A DNA stretch of 64,000 bases, taken from the NCBI GenBank assembly GCA_050949725.1, contig JBMNGH010000003.1, forward strand, positions 159,467 to 223,466. Reading direction: 5' to 3'. Positions 16,659-23,200 of the stretch are shown here, piece by piece. A program made the translations under genes and the position numbers. The stretch comes from JBMNGH01 sp050949725 (lineage in GTDB: Bacteria; Bacillota; Thermosediminibacteria; Thermosediminibacterales; Tepidanaerobacteraceae). The notes below the pieces were generated by a model. That model saw only the letters and a program-made list of their open reading frames with translations. It was not told the origin of the DNA and searched no databases. Numbering within the stretch: position 1 is the stretch's first letter; every line of letters begins with the position of its first letter.

Positions 16659-16699
16659 TTATTATCACCCCTACATCCAAAAATCCAACACAATAGGGC

Positions 16700-17428
16700 T
16701 TAAACCTGCATCTGGTTACCCATCAAATTATAATTTTCCGGTCCATCCAGTTTTCTCTCAATTAGTCTCAAAATCCTTGTAACAGTGAAGGTCATTACAA
16801 AATAAATCACACAAGCGACAAAAAATGATTCGAAATACCTAAAATTGTTTCCGGAAATGGTTTTCGTTTGAAAGTACAGCTCGGTTACTGATATTACGTT
16901 TAGCACAGATGTATCCTTAATATTTATTACAAACTCATTGCCGGTTGCAGGTAAAATATTCCGAATTACCTGTGGTAAGACGACATTTAACATTGTTTGC
17001 ATATGATTCATTCCAAGGGCGTTTGCTGCTTCAAACTGCCCCTTGTCGATGGAAATAATCCCTCCTCGGACAATTTCAGCCATATATGCACCTGTATTAA
17101 TGGATACTATAAATATAGCCGCTGACAGACGGTTCATATGGATTCCAAATGCCAATGCCGAACCGTAATATATCACCATGGCTTGTGCTATCATGGGTGT
17201 TCCCCTGAAAAATTCTATATAAGCGGTCAACACTGCAACTACAGTTTTTAATACAATCCTCTTAAAGCCCCGTTCCGGCACAGGCATTGTTCGGATTATG
17301 CCTATTATCAAGCCGATTATTGCGCCTATAATCGTGCTTATGATTGAAATAAACATTGTCACAGCGGCTCCGCGAACAAACATCGGCCAGTTTTCTGTAA
17401 CTATTATTTTGATCCATTCTAATGTCAC
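16700..17428 (-). CDS. Polar amino acid (probably lysine) ABC transporter permease
   Basis: A 242-residue membrane protein of the HisM/GlnP type, with about five membrane segments, the family motif FRGTPMIAQAMVIYYG near residue 75 and the coupling loop EAANALGMNHMQTMLNVVLP. It forms the homodimeric channel for the binding protein and ATPase beside it. Start is GTG with GGGAGGG upstream. The gap to the binding-protein gene holds a terminator-like hairpin. Confidence 0.9.
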   Translation of the reverse strand: MTLEWIKIIVTENWPMFVRGAAVTMFISIISTIIGAIIGLIIGIIRTMPVPERGFKRIVLKTVVAVLTAYIEFFRGTPMIAQAMVIYYGSALAFGIHMNRLSAAIFIVSINTGAYMAEIVRGGIISIDKGQFEAANALGMNHMQTMLNVVLPQVIRNILPATGNEFVINIKDTSVLNVISVTELYFQTKTISGNNFRYFESFFVACVIYFVMTFTVTRILRLIERKLDGPENYNLMGNQMQV

Positions 17429-17442
17429 GGTCTGCCCTCCCT

Positions 17443-17487
17443 ATAAAAAAAATGAGAAACCCGACTGCATTAAGCACCCGGTTTCTC
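17443..17487 (-). terminator. Intra-operon hairpin with T-run between binding-protein and permease genes
   Basis: GAGAAACC (17454-17461) and GGTTTCTC (17480-17487) pair, and the minus strand continues with ATTTTTTTTATAG. It looks like a partial terminator that keeps binding-protein mRNA more abundant than the membrane parts, as is common for such operons. Confidence 0.6.
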
Positions 17488-17499
17488 TTGTCTCGAACT

Positions 17500-18336
17500 C
17501 TACTGTGCTACGGGCTGGTTTTCAATAGCGGTATCCATTATTTGTTTTTGTTCTTCCTCGGAAATACCTGATAAAATTTCATTGATTTTTTCCGTCAATT
17601 CACTTCCTTTCACAAGCCCCACAGCGATTGCTGTATCATCATCTGAAGTAACAAATCCGTCCGTGAATTCAACCATTTTGAAGTTCGGGTTAGCGGATTC
17701 GGCACTGACACCCTCCGGACGCTCTGAAACATAACCGTCGATCATTCCAGATTCAAGGGCTACCCTCATTGCCGGGAAATTGTCCATCGCAGGTTGCTTG
17801 TCCACTCCCTCGATTTGATCAATCACTGTATAGTGGAATGTATTCAGCTGTGCGGTAATTTTTGCCCCTTCGAAATCTTGAATAGAGTTGGCATTTTCAT
17901 ATTTTCCACCTTTTTTTACTACCATGACTAGATCCGATTTGTAGTAGTTTATGGAAAAATCGATTGTCTCTTTTCGCTCAGCCGTTGGAGACATGCCAGC
18001 TATAATAGCATCAATTTTGCCTGAAAGTAATGCCGGTACAAGACCGTCCCATTCTGTTTTAACAATAACAAGTTTTTTATCTAAACCGTCAGCAATTCTT
18101 TTGGCGATTTCTACATCGTATCCCCCCGCAAATTCCGGATTTCCCTCAATTTCCACAGCCCCGTTGGAATCATCCATCTGTGTCCAGTTAAACGGAGGAT
18201 ACCCGCATTCCATACCGACCCTGAAAATTTCGCCTTCTTCCGATGTTGCTTCCTCCGAACCACCGCCAGACCCACATGCTGCAAGCAGCATTGTTGTCAA
18301 CAATAGTATTGAGATTAACACTAAACCTTTTTTCAT
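17500..18336 (-). CDS. Amino acid ABC transporter substrate-binding lipoprotein (probably lysine)
   Basis: The protein starts MKKGLVLISILLLTTMLLAA and then CGSGGGSE, a lipoprotein signal with LLAAC lipobox. The mature part is a type II (SBP family 3) binding protein, with FRVGMECGYPPFNW, then GGYDVEIAKRIADGL and GKIDAIIAGMSPTAERKETI. It captures a polar amino acid outside the membrane. Start 18336 follows AGGAGAGAGAGG; a longer frame from 18354 begins inside that site. The lysine riboswitch and its terminator directly upstream make lysine the best guess for the ligand. Confidence 0.9.
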   Translation of the reverse strand: MKKGLVLISILLLTTMLLAACGSGGGSEEATSEEGEIFRVGMECGYPPFNWTQMDDSNGAVEIEGNPEFAGGYDVEIAKRIADGLDKKLVIVKTEWDGLVPALLSGKIDAIIAGMSPTAERKETIDFSINYYKSDLVMVVKKGGKYENANSIQDFEGAKITAQLNTFHYTVIDQIEGVDKQPAMDNFPAMRVALESGMIDGYVSERPEGVSAESANPNFKMVEFTDGFVTSDDDTAIAVGLVKGSELTEKINEILSGISEEEQKQIMDTAIENQPVAQ

Positions 18337-18472
18337 GTTCCTCTCTCTCCTCATATAATATGTTTTTTCCTCCCAAAAATAGATAAATTTAAATTTTAAA
18401 GGGAGACTCGGGCCTTCAAACCATAGTTTCTTTTACTTTTTTAATACTTATAATTCAATCGTCTAAACATAA

Positions 18473-18503
18473 ACAAAAACAGACCAGAGGTGAACTCTGG
18501 TCT
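18473..18503 (-). terminator. Expression-platform terminator of the lysine riboswitch
   Basis: On the minus strand AGACCAGAG, loop TTCAC and CTCTGGTCT form a 9-bp hairpin followed by GTTTTTGTTT. Just upstream, TATCTCAT and ATGAGATA can pair and could act as the competing element. This is the on/off point of the riboswitch. Confidence 0.85.
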
Positions 18504-18534
18504 TATCTCATCCTAAGAATCCCCCCTCTTTCCC

Positions 18535-18722
18535 TAATGAGATAGCACAACTTAATAAACCGGGAATGTTTATTAAGACAGTCCTACAGCTATTAACTGC
18601 AGGCCCAGCAAATAATACTGAGAAAATATTATTTGCTTCGGCGACATTTCCTTCTCCTCAGCCTCATTGCCTTCTCAAACTACGCTGAAGACTGTTAAAT
18701 GCCGCACCTCTACCTCACCTTA
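18535..18722 (-). promoter_or_regulatory. Lysine riboswitch (L box)
   Basis: Read on the minus strand, the leader contains the conserved L-box blocks in order: GTGAGGTAGAGGTGCG, then AAGGCAATGAGGCTGAGGAG, then GAAATGTCGCCGAAGCAAAT, GCTGGGCCTGCAG, and GTAGGACTGTC, followed by the closing strand with GCTATCTCATT. Spacing and order match the lysine aptamer. A terminator hairpin with a U-run follows at 18503-18473. Lysine binding should favour termination and shut off the transporter operon when lysine is plentiful. Edges are estimated to within about ten bases. Confidence 0.93.
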
Positions 18723-18757
18723 TAAAGAGTGAGGTTTTTTCTATTTAATTTAACTAT

Positions 18758-18786
18758 AGTCTATAACAACCTGCTGTGTCTGTCAA
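18758..18786 (-). promoter_or_regulatory. Promoter of the lysine riboswitch-transporter operon
   Basis: On the minus strand a perfect -35 TTGACA (18781-18786) is followed after 17 bases by TAGACT (18758-18763), a four-of-six -10. Start would be near 18750, just before the aptamer. Confidence 0.6.
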
Positions 18787-18850
18787 CCCTTACATGCATT
18801 TGTTTAAATTAGGCAAAATGAAAAGGAAAAAAGATTTTACCATAATTTAG

Positions 18851-18879
18851 TTGATTTTTTTGTAAAAAATTGATATAAT
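18851..18879 (+). promoter_or_regulatory. Sigma-A promoter of the chemoreceptor gene
   Basis: TTGATT (18851-18856), 17 bases, then TATAAT (18874-18879). Predicted start near 18886, a few bases before the cyclic-di-GMP aptamer. Confidence 0.8.
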
Positions 18880-18892
18880 TAGTAAAATTATG

Positions 18893-19013
18893 TTGGCAAA
18901 CTCTCCGAAAGGAGCGGGCGCAAAGCTATGGGCCTAAGGCAATTTTTTGCTAAGGCCGCCAAGCTGCCGGCGTCAAAGCCGTACTGTTTTTATGCCCGCT
19001 AGGCCTTTTTATT
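18893..19013 (+). promoter_or_regulatory. Cyclic-di-GMP-I (GEMM) riboswitch with terminator
   Basis: The leader shows the GEMM-I pattern: GGCAAACTCTCCGAAAGGAG (tetraloop GAAA helix), then CGGGCGCAAAGCTATGGGCC with the conserved CGCAAAGC, GGCCTAAGG, and GCCAAGCTGCCGGC closing the second helix. Near the end, GCCCGCTAGGCC can pair with GCGGGC and GGCCTA of the aptamer and is followed by TTTTTATTTT. That gives a terminator that competes with the aptamer fold, so ligand binding should allow read-through. The MCP gene follows, a typical target of this riboswitch class. Confidence 0.9.
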
Positions 19014-19036
19014 TTGTCCAAAAGGGGGTTATTTTT

Positions 19037-21010
19037 TTGTTAAAAAGTATTAGATCGAGGTTTACAGTATTTTTAGTCCTCATGGCAGTAATTCCGCTTA
19101 TAGCTATGGGTGTCGTCACTCAGTATCTTTTTAAAGATTCAATGACACAAGAGATACAGGAAAAGTCAACAATTGTATGTAATAATTTAGTCGACAATAT
19201 CAATATTTTTATAGAACAAAATAAAAGTGTCTTATCCTCACTGGCTCTTACTCGAGCGGTCAGGGATTTTGACAAAGATTTGGAGTTTTTCCTGAGTGAC
19301 GTATTTGTCCAAAGCCCTCAGATTTTAAGGATTACCGCCGCAAGGACTACGGGTGAGTTTATTACCGTGCCTAACGCAACCTATGAAGAAGAATACGATG
19401 TTACAAATGAAGACTGGTTCAAAAGTGCAGTCCATAGGGAAGTATTTATATCAAACGTAAAGTTTGACAGCTCTTTCTCTGCCCCAATAATTTCCCTATC
19501 AAGCCCTATCAGATCAAGATCTTCCAATGAGACTATCGGTGTGCTGTGCTTGGACTTATCATTATCTTCATTCAATCAAACCGTCGCAAATATGGATATT
19601 GGAAAGCAAGGGCTTGCGTTTATCTGTGACCAAGACGGGGAAGTGATAGCACATAAGGAATTCGAATTGGTTAAAGCAAAAACGAATATGGCAGAACATG
19701 CTTTTGTAAAAGATGCCCTTGAGGGCAACTCAGGATTTACAACATACAAAGACGAATCTGGTGTAGACCAATTTGTGGCTTACTCCCGCCATAAAACGAC
19801 AGGCTGGGGCATTTTTGTACAGCAACCCGTTTCTGAAACATTTGCACATGTAAACCAAGTCACAAACACAACCATGGCTATTGTTGGCATCATGCTAATA
19901 CTCAGTATTATCCTGGGCTCTTTCGTTGGAAAAGCTATCACAAAGCCTATCACACGATTGGTAGAGCACACAAATTCGGTCTCCAAAGGAAACCTGGCCG
20001 AAATAAATCAAATCAAAGGTTTTGCAGAAATAGAGGCCTTGTCTTCTTCATTTAACAAGATGGTGAGCAGCCTAAAGACAATAGTAAATGAGGTCATACA
20101 ATCAGCCGAAACCCTTTCTGCGTCGGCACAGGAATTAGCTTCAGGTGCTGAACAGACCAACCAAGCAACTCAACAAGTGGCAGGCGCCATACAACAGATT
20201 GCGGCAGGTGCTAACGAGCAAGCTAAAAAACTATCCGAGATATCGGAAATAATAGGGGAATTGGAATCCTCGAATGACACAGTCGACCACAATGCTAAGT
20301 CAGCTGTAAACCTGACATCCGAAATGTCGAAAAACGCCGATAACAGTCGCTCCAGCATAAATAGCGCAACGGAAAAGATGGATAGCATCAAATCTACTGT
20401 TGACAGGTTGAGTGGCAATATAAAAGGGCTTGATGTAAGTATACAAAAAATAGGAGTAATGGTGGACCTGATAATGGAAATCGTTGATCAGACAAACCTG
20501 CTCTCGCTCAATGCATCTATTGAAGCAGCAAGGGCAGGAGAGCATGGCAGAGGCTTTGCCGTAGTAGCAGATGAGGTGAGAAAACTTGCTGAACAGTCAG
20601 GTGAAACCGCAAAACAGATATCTGACTTGGTAAGGCAAATACAACAAAATAGCAAGAATGCGGTTGATGCAATGGCTGAAAGTCTGAAAGAAGTAGATGA
20701 GGGTAGAAACTATATGGGTGATGTAAATAATAAAATGGTTGCCCTTCAAAAATTGGTCGATTACGTAACATCAAGTGCAAAAGATATTTCAAGTGAGATA
20801 ACATCCCAAAATGAAAAAATGGATCATGTAGTAGATATGGTCAATAATATATCAAGTATTTCCCAGGAAACCGCTGCAGGCACTCAACAGGTATCTGCTT
20901 CAGCAGAGGAACAAACCGCTACAATGGAAAATATCGAAGCTTCTGCAAGGGAACTGGCTAAGCTTTCAGAAAACCTGACCATGCTCGTCAGTAAATTTAA
21001 TTCGAATTAA
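19037..21010 (+). CDS. Methyl-accepting chemotaxis protein with extracellular Cache domain
   Basis: The TTG start at 19037 follows AAAGGGGG and yields a protein of about 657 residues that opens with a membrane helix (FTVFLVLMAVIPLIAMGVV). An extracellular dCache-type sensor follows to about residue 280, with the typical DEDWF-like VTNEDWFKSA and HKTTGWGIFV segments. A second membrane helix (ATMAIVGIMLI-like TTMAIVGIMLILSIILGSF), a HAMP linker (PITRLVEHTNSVSKG) and a long signalling coiled coil come next. The conserved hairpin tip is LNASIEAARAGEHGRGFAVV. A longer in-frame ORF from 18947 lies inside the riboswitch and is not real. Ligand is unknown; dCache receptors often bind amino acids. Expression is controlled by cyclic-di-GMP. 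Confidence 0.93.
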   Translation: MLKSIRSRFTVFLVLMAVIPLIAMGVVTQYLFKDSMTQEIQEKSTIVCNNLVDNINIFIEQNKSVLSSLALTRAVRDFDKDLEFFLSDVFVQSPQILRITAARTTGEFITVPNATYEEEYDVTNEDWFKSAVHREVFISNVKFDSSFSAPIISLSSPIRSRSSNETIGVLCLDLSLSSFNQTVANMDIGKQGLAFICDQDGEVIAHKEFELVKAKTNMAEHAFVKDALEGNSGFTTYKDESGVDQFVAYSRHKTTGWGIFVQQPVSETFAHVNQVTNTTMAIVGIMLILSIILGSFVGKAITKPITRLVEHTNSVSKGNLAEINQIKGFAEIEALSSSFNKMVSSLKTIVNEVIQSAETLSASAQELASGAEQTNQATQQVAGAIQQIAAGANEQAKKLSEISEIIGELESSNDTVDHNAKSAVNLTSEMSKNADNSRSSINSATEKMDSIKSTVDRLSGNIKGLDVSIQKIGVMVDLIMEIVDQTNLLSLNASIEAARAGEHGRGFAVVADEVRKLAEQSGETAKQISDLVRQIQQNSKNAVDAMAESLKEVDEGRNYMGDVNNKMVALQKLVDYVTSSAKDISSEITSQNEKMDHVVDMVNNISSISQETAAGTQQVSASAEEQTATMENIEASARELAKLSENLTMLVSKFNSN

Positions 21011-21015
21011 TGCTT

Positions 21016-21048
21016 CAAAATGGCCGTGCAAAATGCACGGCCATTTTG
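21016..21048 (+). terminator. Terminator after the chemoreceptor gene
   Basis: CAAAATGGCCGTGCA and TGCACGGCCATTTTG form a perfect 15-bp stem with a three-base loop five bases after the stop codon. Confidence 0.85.
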
Positions 21049-21116
21049 AATTATATGTCAAATACCGGTAAATAAGGGTCTACTTGCCCATACCACATCA
21101 GTACCTGTATCATATA

Positions 21117-21599
21117 TCAGTTTTTAGATGGCCCTTTTGTATTAAGTCCGGGAAAACCAGTCTGACGGAGAACTTCATATACAGCTACTGCAACACTATT
21201 GGATAAATTTAGAGAACGAGCATCTTCGGCCATCGGTATTCTTATACATCTATCAGGAAACTTGTGCAGAATTTCAGCAGGCAGCCCTGCTGTTTCCTTT
21301 CCAAAGACAAGATAAGAATTCGGCTCATATACTATATCTGAATAACACTTCTTTGCCTTAGTAGTCAAAAAATACATATTCGCATCCCTGTTTTTTGCAT
21401 CGAAATCTTCAAAATCGATATAATACCTGACATCAACCAAAGACCAATAGTCGAGGCCTGCCCTTTTGAGATACTTGTCTTCAATAGAAAACCCAAGAGG
21501 ACCCACAAGATGCAGCACAGCCCCCGTGGCAGCACATGTTCTCGCAATATTTCCTGTGTTTTGTGGTATCTCAGGCTCAACGAGTACTACATTCAGCAT
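21117..21599 (-). CDS. trmL: tRNA (cytidine(34)-2'-O)-methyltransferase TrmL
   Basis: A short SPOUT methyltransferase of about 160 residues. It opens LNVVLVEPEIPQNTGNIART, then has HLVGPLGFSIEDKYLKRAGLDYW and the knot segments VFGKETAGLP and CIRIPMAEDARSLNLSNSVA (cofactor site). The family methylates the wobble base of tRNA-Leu species. The start at 21599 fits the family N-terminus; ATG 21629 gives ten more residues and cannot be excluded, as AAGGG lies upstream of it. It stands alone between the chemoreceptor and zinc-ribbon genes. Confidence 0.9.
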   Translation of the reverse strand: MLNVVLVEPEIPQNTGNIARTCAATGAVLHLVGPLGFSIEDKYLKRAGLDYWSLVDVRYYIDFEDFDAKNRDANMYFLTTKAKKCYSDIVYEPNSYLVFGKETAGLPAEILHKFPDRCIRIPMAEDARSLNLSNSVAVAVYEVLRQTGFPGLNTKGPSKN

Positions 21600-21711
21600 T
21601 ATGCAACATCCCCAAGTTCTTTTGTTCATGGCACAAACCCTTAGACATGAAAATTCTTATATAATCGATTAAACTCGGTCTCATATCATATACAAAAAAT
21701 TCAATTTAAAT

Positions 21712-21769
21712 AAGAACTCCATCCGACAACGCAATAAAAGATTGCTGTCGGGCATCGGGAACCTTGTTT
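21712..21769. repeat. Dispersed short repeat, copy A
   Basis: About 57 bp, from AAGAACTCCATCCGACAACG to TCGGGAACCTTGTT, closely resemble 61707-61762. It folds as CCGACA(AC)GCAAT / ATTGCTGTCGG around AAAAG. It lies between trmL and the zinc-ribbon gene, outside any coding sequence. Confidence 0.75.
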
Positions 21770-21784
21770 TTCACAAATAACAAA

Positions 21785-21806
21785 AAGTCCGGTATCTACC
21801 GGACTT
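21785..21806 (-). terminator. Terminator after the zinc-ribbon gene
   Basis: AAGTCCGGTA and TACCGGACTT form a 10-bp stem with a two-base loop. The minus strand continues with TTTGTTATTTG. Confidence 0.85.
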
Positions 21807-21815
21807 CATTACATC

Positions 21816-22115
21816 TTAATCATCTTGGGCCGTGCGATGATTTTGATAACACGTGCTGCAATATACAGGCCTATCGTTTCTCGGCTTAAACGGAACTTGA
21901 GTGAGAGCCCCGCAGTCTGCGCAGACAGCATCGTACATCTGCCTGTTATTCCTCCTCATCTCGCTCATTCTCTGCTTACGGGCATCTCTGCACGTTTTGC
22001 AGCGGCTGGGTTCGTTTTCAAAACCCTTCTCTGCATAAAATTCCTGCTCGCCGGCTGTGAATACGAACTCATTGCCACACTCTTTGCACACTAATGTTTT
22101 GTCCTGAAATGCCAT
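21816..22115 (-). CDS. Zinc-ribbon protein of unknown function (99 aa)
   Basis: The small protein has three CxxC pairs and one more nearby: CKEC near residue 10, CKTC near 39, CADC near 66 and CSTC near 87. It matches a widespread zinc-ribbon family in Firmicutes, with the QEFYAEKGFENEPSRC segment between the first two pairs. Two zinc-ribbon units are likely. The role is unknown; RNA or ribosome binding is often guessed for such proteins but is not shown here. It has its own strong promoter and a 165-base structured leader, so its expression is probably regulated. Confidence 0.8.
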   Translation of the reverse strand: MAFQDKTLVCKECGNEFVFTAGEQEFYAEKGFENEPSRCKTCRDARKQRMSEMRRNNRQMYDAVCADCGALTQVPFKPRNDRPVYCSTCYQNHRTAQDD

Positions 22116-22280
22116 TAAAAAAATCCCTCACTTTTAAATAAGTATACTTGGCATTTCCTTAGCTGACCTGGTCTTTCCCTAAAAAATATTTTTGCCGTGT
22201 ACAATGAGTGTGCACCACCCCGGGAGTCGTTTCGCCTACGGCCCTGGCATCGACTTTCAACCACAGACCTAAGTTATGCC
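22116..22280 (-). promoter_or_regulatory. Structured 5' leader of the zinc-ribbon gene, class unknown
   Basis: The leader downstream of the promoter at 22288-22316 can form at least three hairpins on the minus strand: CTAAG-GCATAA-CTTAG; GTCG enclosing GCC/GGC and closing with CGAC; and GTGCACA-CTCAT-TGTACAC. It is GC-rich compared with its AT-rich surroundings. I compared it by eye with the common riboswitch consensus sequences and found no match. It may sense a metabolite or metal, or be an RNA thermosensor-like leader. Confidence 0.45.
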
Positions 22281-22287
22281 TTAGTTA

Positions 22288-22316
22288 ATTATACATTTAA
22301 TAGTCAAAAAATGCAA
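22288..22316 (-). promoter_or_regulatory. Sigma-A promoter of the zinc-ribbon gene
   Basis: On the minus strand TTGCAT (22311-22316), 17 bases, then a perfect TATAAT (22288-22293). Start would be near 22281. Confidence 0.75.
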
Positions 22317-22345
22317 GAAATATTGCTGATAATTTACAACAATTT

Positions 22346-22801
22346 TTACTTTTTAGTATCTATAAACGCCCCATCATTCGGATGACTACCTATAATACCA
22401 TATCCTTTCATGGCATTACTTGTTTGTTTCAGTTTCGAAATATAATCCGAAATTTGGACCATTAATTTACCTGCTTTGCATATATTCTCATTTTCAAGCT
22501 GACTTATTTCATTTAGGCAAGTTACTATTTCCTCATAAATATGACCAAGTCTATCTCTTCTCCCCGCCATATTTTTAATAAATACATTTAAGTCTCGATT
22601 ATGTAATACTGAAAGTTCCCTATCGATTTTGTCTGATTCATCGATTTCTCGCTGCCTCATGTCCAATGTAACCTCAAGCCCGCCGGTATCTCCAAGATCC
22701 AAAAGCTCCGAAACAGTGGCAGTATGACCGAGTATGGTTTTTAAACAATCAAGCTTTTTTTGCATAAGCCCATAAATTTCATTTTCATCAGTAGAGCTCA
22801 T
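22346..22801 (-). CDS. Flagellar protein, FliT/FlgN-like chaperone
   Basis: The 151-residue protein is almost wholly helical and charged, with repeated heptad-like segments such as MRQREIDESDKIDRELSVLH and a central stretch around HIYEEIVTCLNEISQLENEN. Sequence identity to FliT or FlgN is low, as is normal for these export chaperones. Position decides the call: it overlaps the fliS stop by four bases, where fliT sits in Bacillus. FliT-type proteins bind the filament cap FliD, encoded just upstream. FlgN-like is the alternative. Confidence 0.6.
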   Translation of the reverse strand: MSSTDENEIYGLMQKKLDCLKTILGHTATVSELLDLGDTGGLEVTLDMRQREIDESDKIDRELSVLHNRDLNVFIKNMAGRRDRLGHIYEEIVTCLNEISQLENENICKAGKLMVQISDYISKLKQTSNAMKGYGIIGSHPNDGAFIDTKK

Positions 22802-23178
22802 TTTACCAGGCTCTCCTTTTTATTTGAAATGGCTTCCAGCCATGTTTCTTTCATCTCTTTTACAATCGGCTCAATTTCTTCTAAAATCGCAATGTCCTTC
22901 TTTATATTGGCATCAACTAGTCTGCTGTGTAGAAAATCGTATATTCTGCTCAAACCCATAGAGACTTCATGCTCCATATCAAGGCTCATGTTCAATTCAG
23001 TTACTAAATCCTGTGCCCTCAAAATATTTTTGTGCGCACCTTTAATATCTTTTTTGCGCAATGATTCCTTTGCGGCTTCAATAAATCTTATTATGCCGTC
23101 ATACATCATTATGAGCAGTTTTTCAGGTGAAGCAAGCATAACTGAATTCATCTTGTACTGTTGATATGCGTTCATCAT
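22798..23178 (-). CDS. fliS: Flagellar export chaperone FliS
   Basis: The 126-residue protein has the FliS hallmarks: NAYQQYKMNSVMLASPEKLL at the start, MMYDGIIRFIEAAKESLRKK, and the KAQDLVTEL-like RAQDLVTELNMSLDMEHEVS segment. FliS binds the C-terminus of flagellin in the cytoplasm and keeps it unfolded for export. It lies between fliD and the FliT-like gene; GGGGGG precedes tandem ATG codons. Confidence 0.94.
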   Translation of the reverse strand: MMNAYQQYKMNSVMLASPEKLLIMMYDGIIRFIEAAKESLRKKDIKGAHKNILRAQDLVTELNMSLDMEHEVSMGLSRIYDFLHSRLVDANIKKDIAILEEIEPIVKEMKETWLEAISNKKESLVK

Positions 23179-23200
23179 AAAAAATGCCCCCCTTAAGGTC

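Noticed and set aside
18947..19036. N-terminal extension of the chemoreceptor frame
   Set aside because: It runs through the cyclic-di-GMP riboswitch and terminator; the TTG after AAAGGGGG gives a normal MCP start.
22150..22174. Minus-strand GACCAGGTCAGCTAAGG, which resembles the SRP RNA core
   Set aside because: Only a dozen bases agree and the surrounding SRP helix 8 structure is absent; it is part of the leader of the zinc-ribbon gene.
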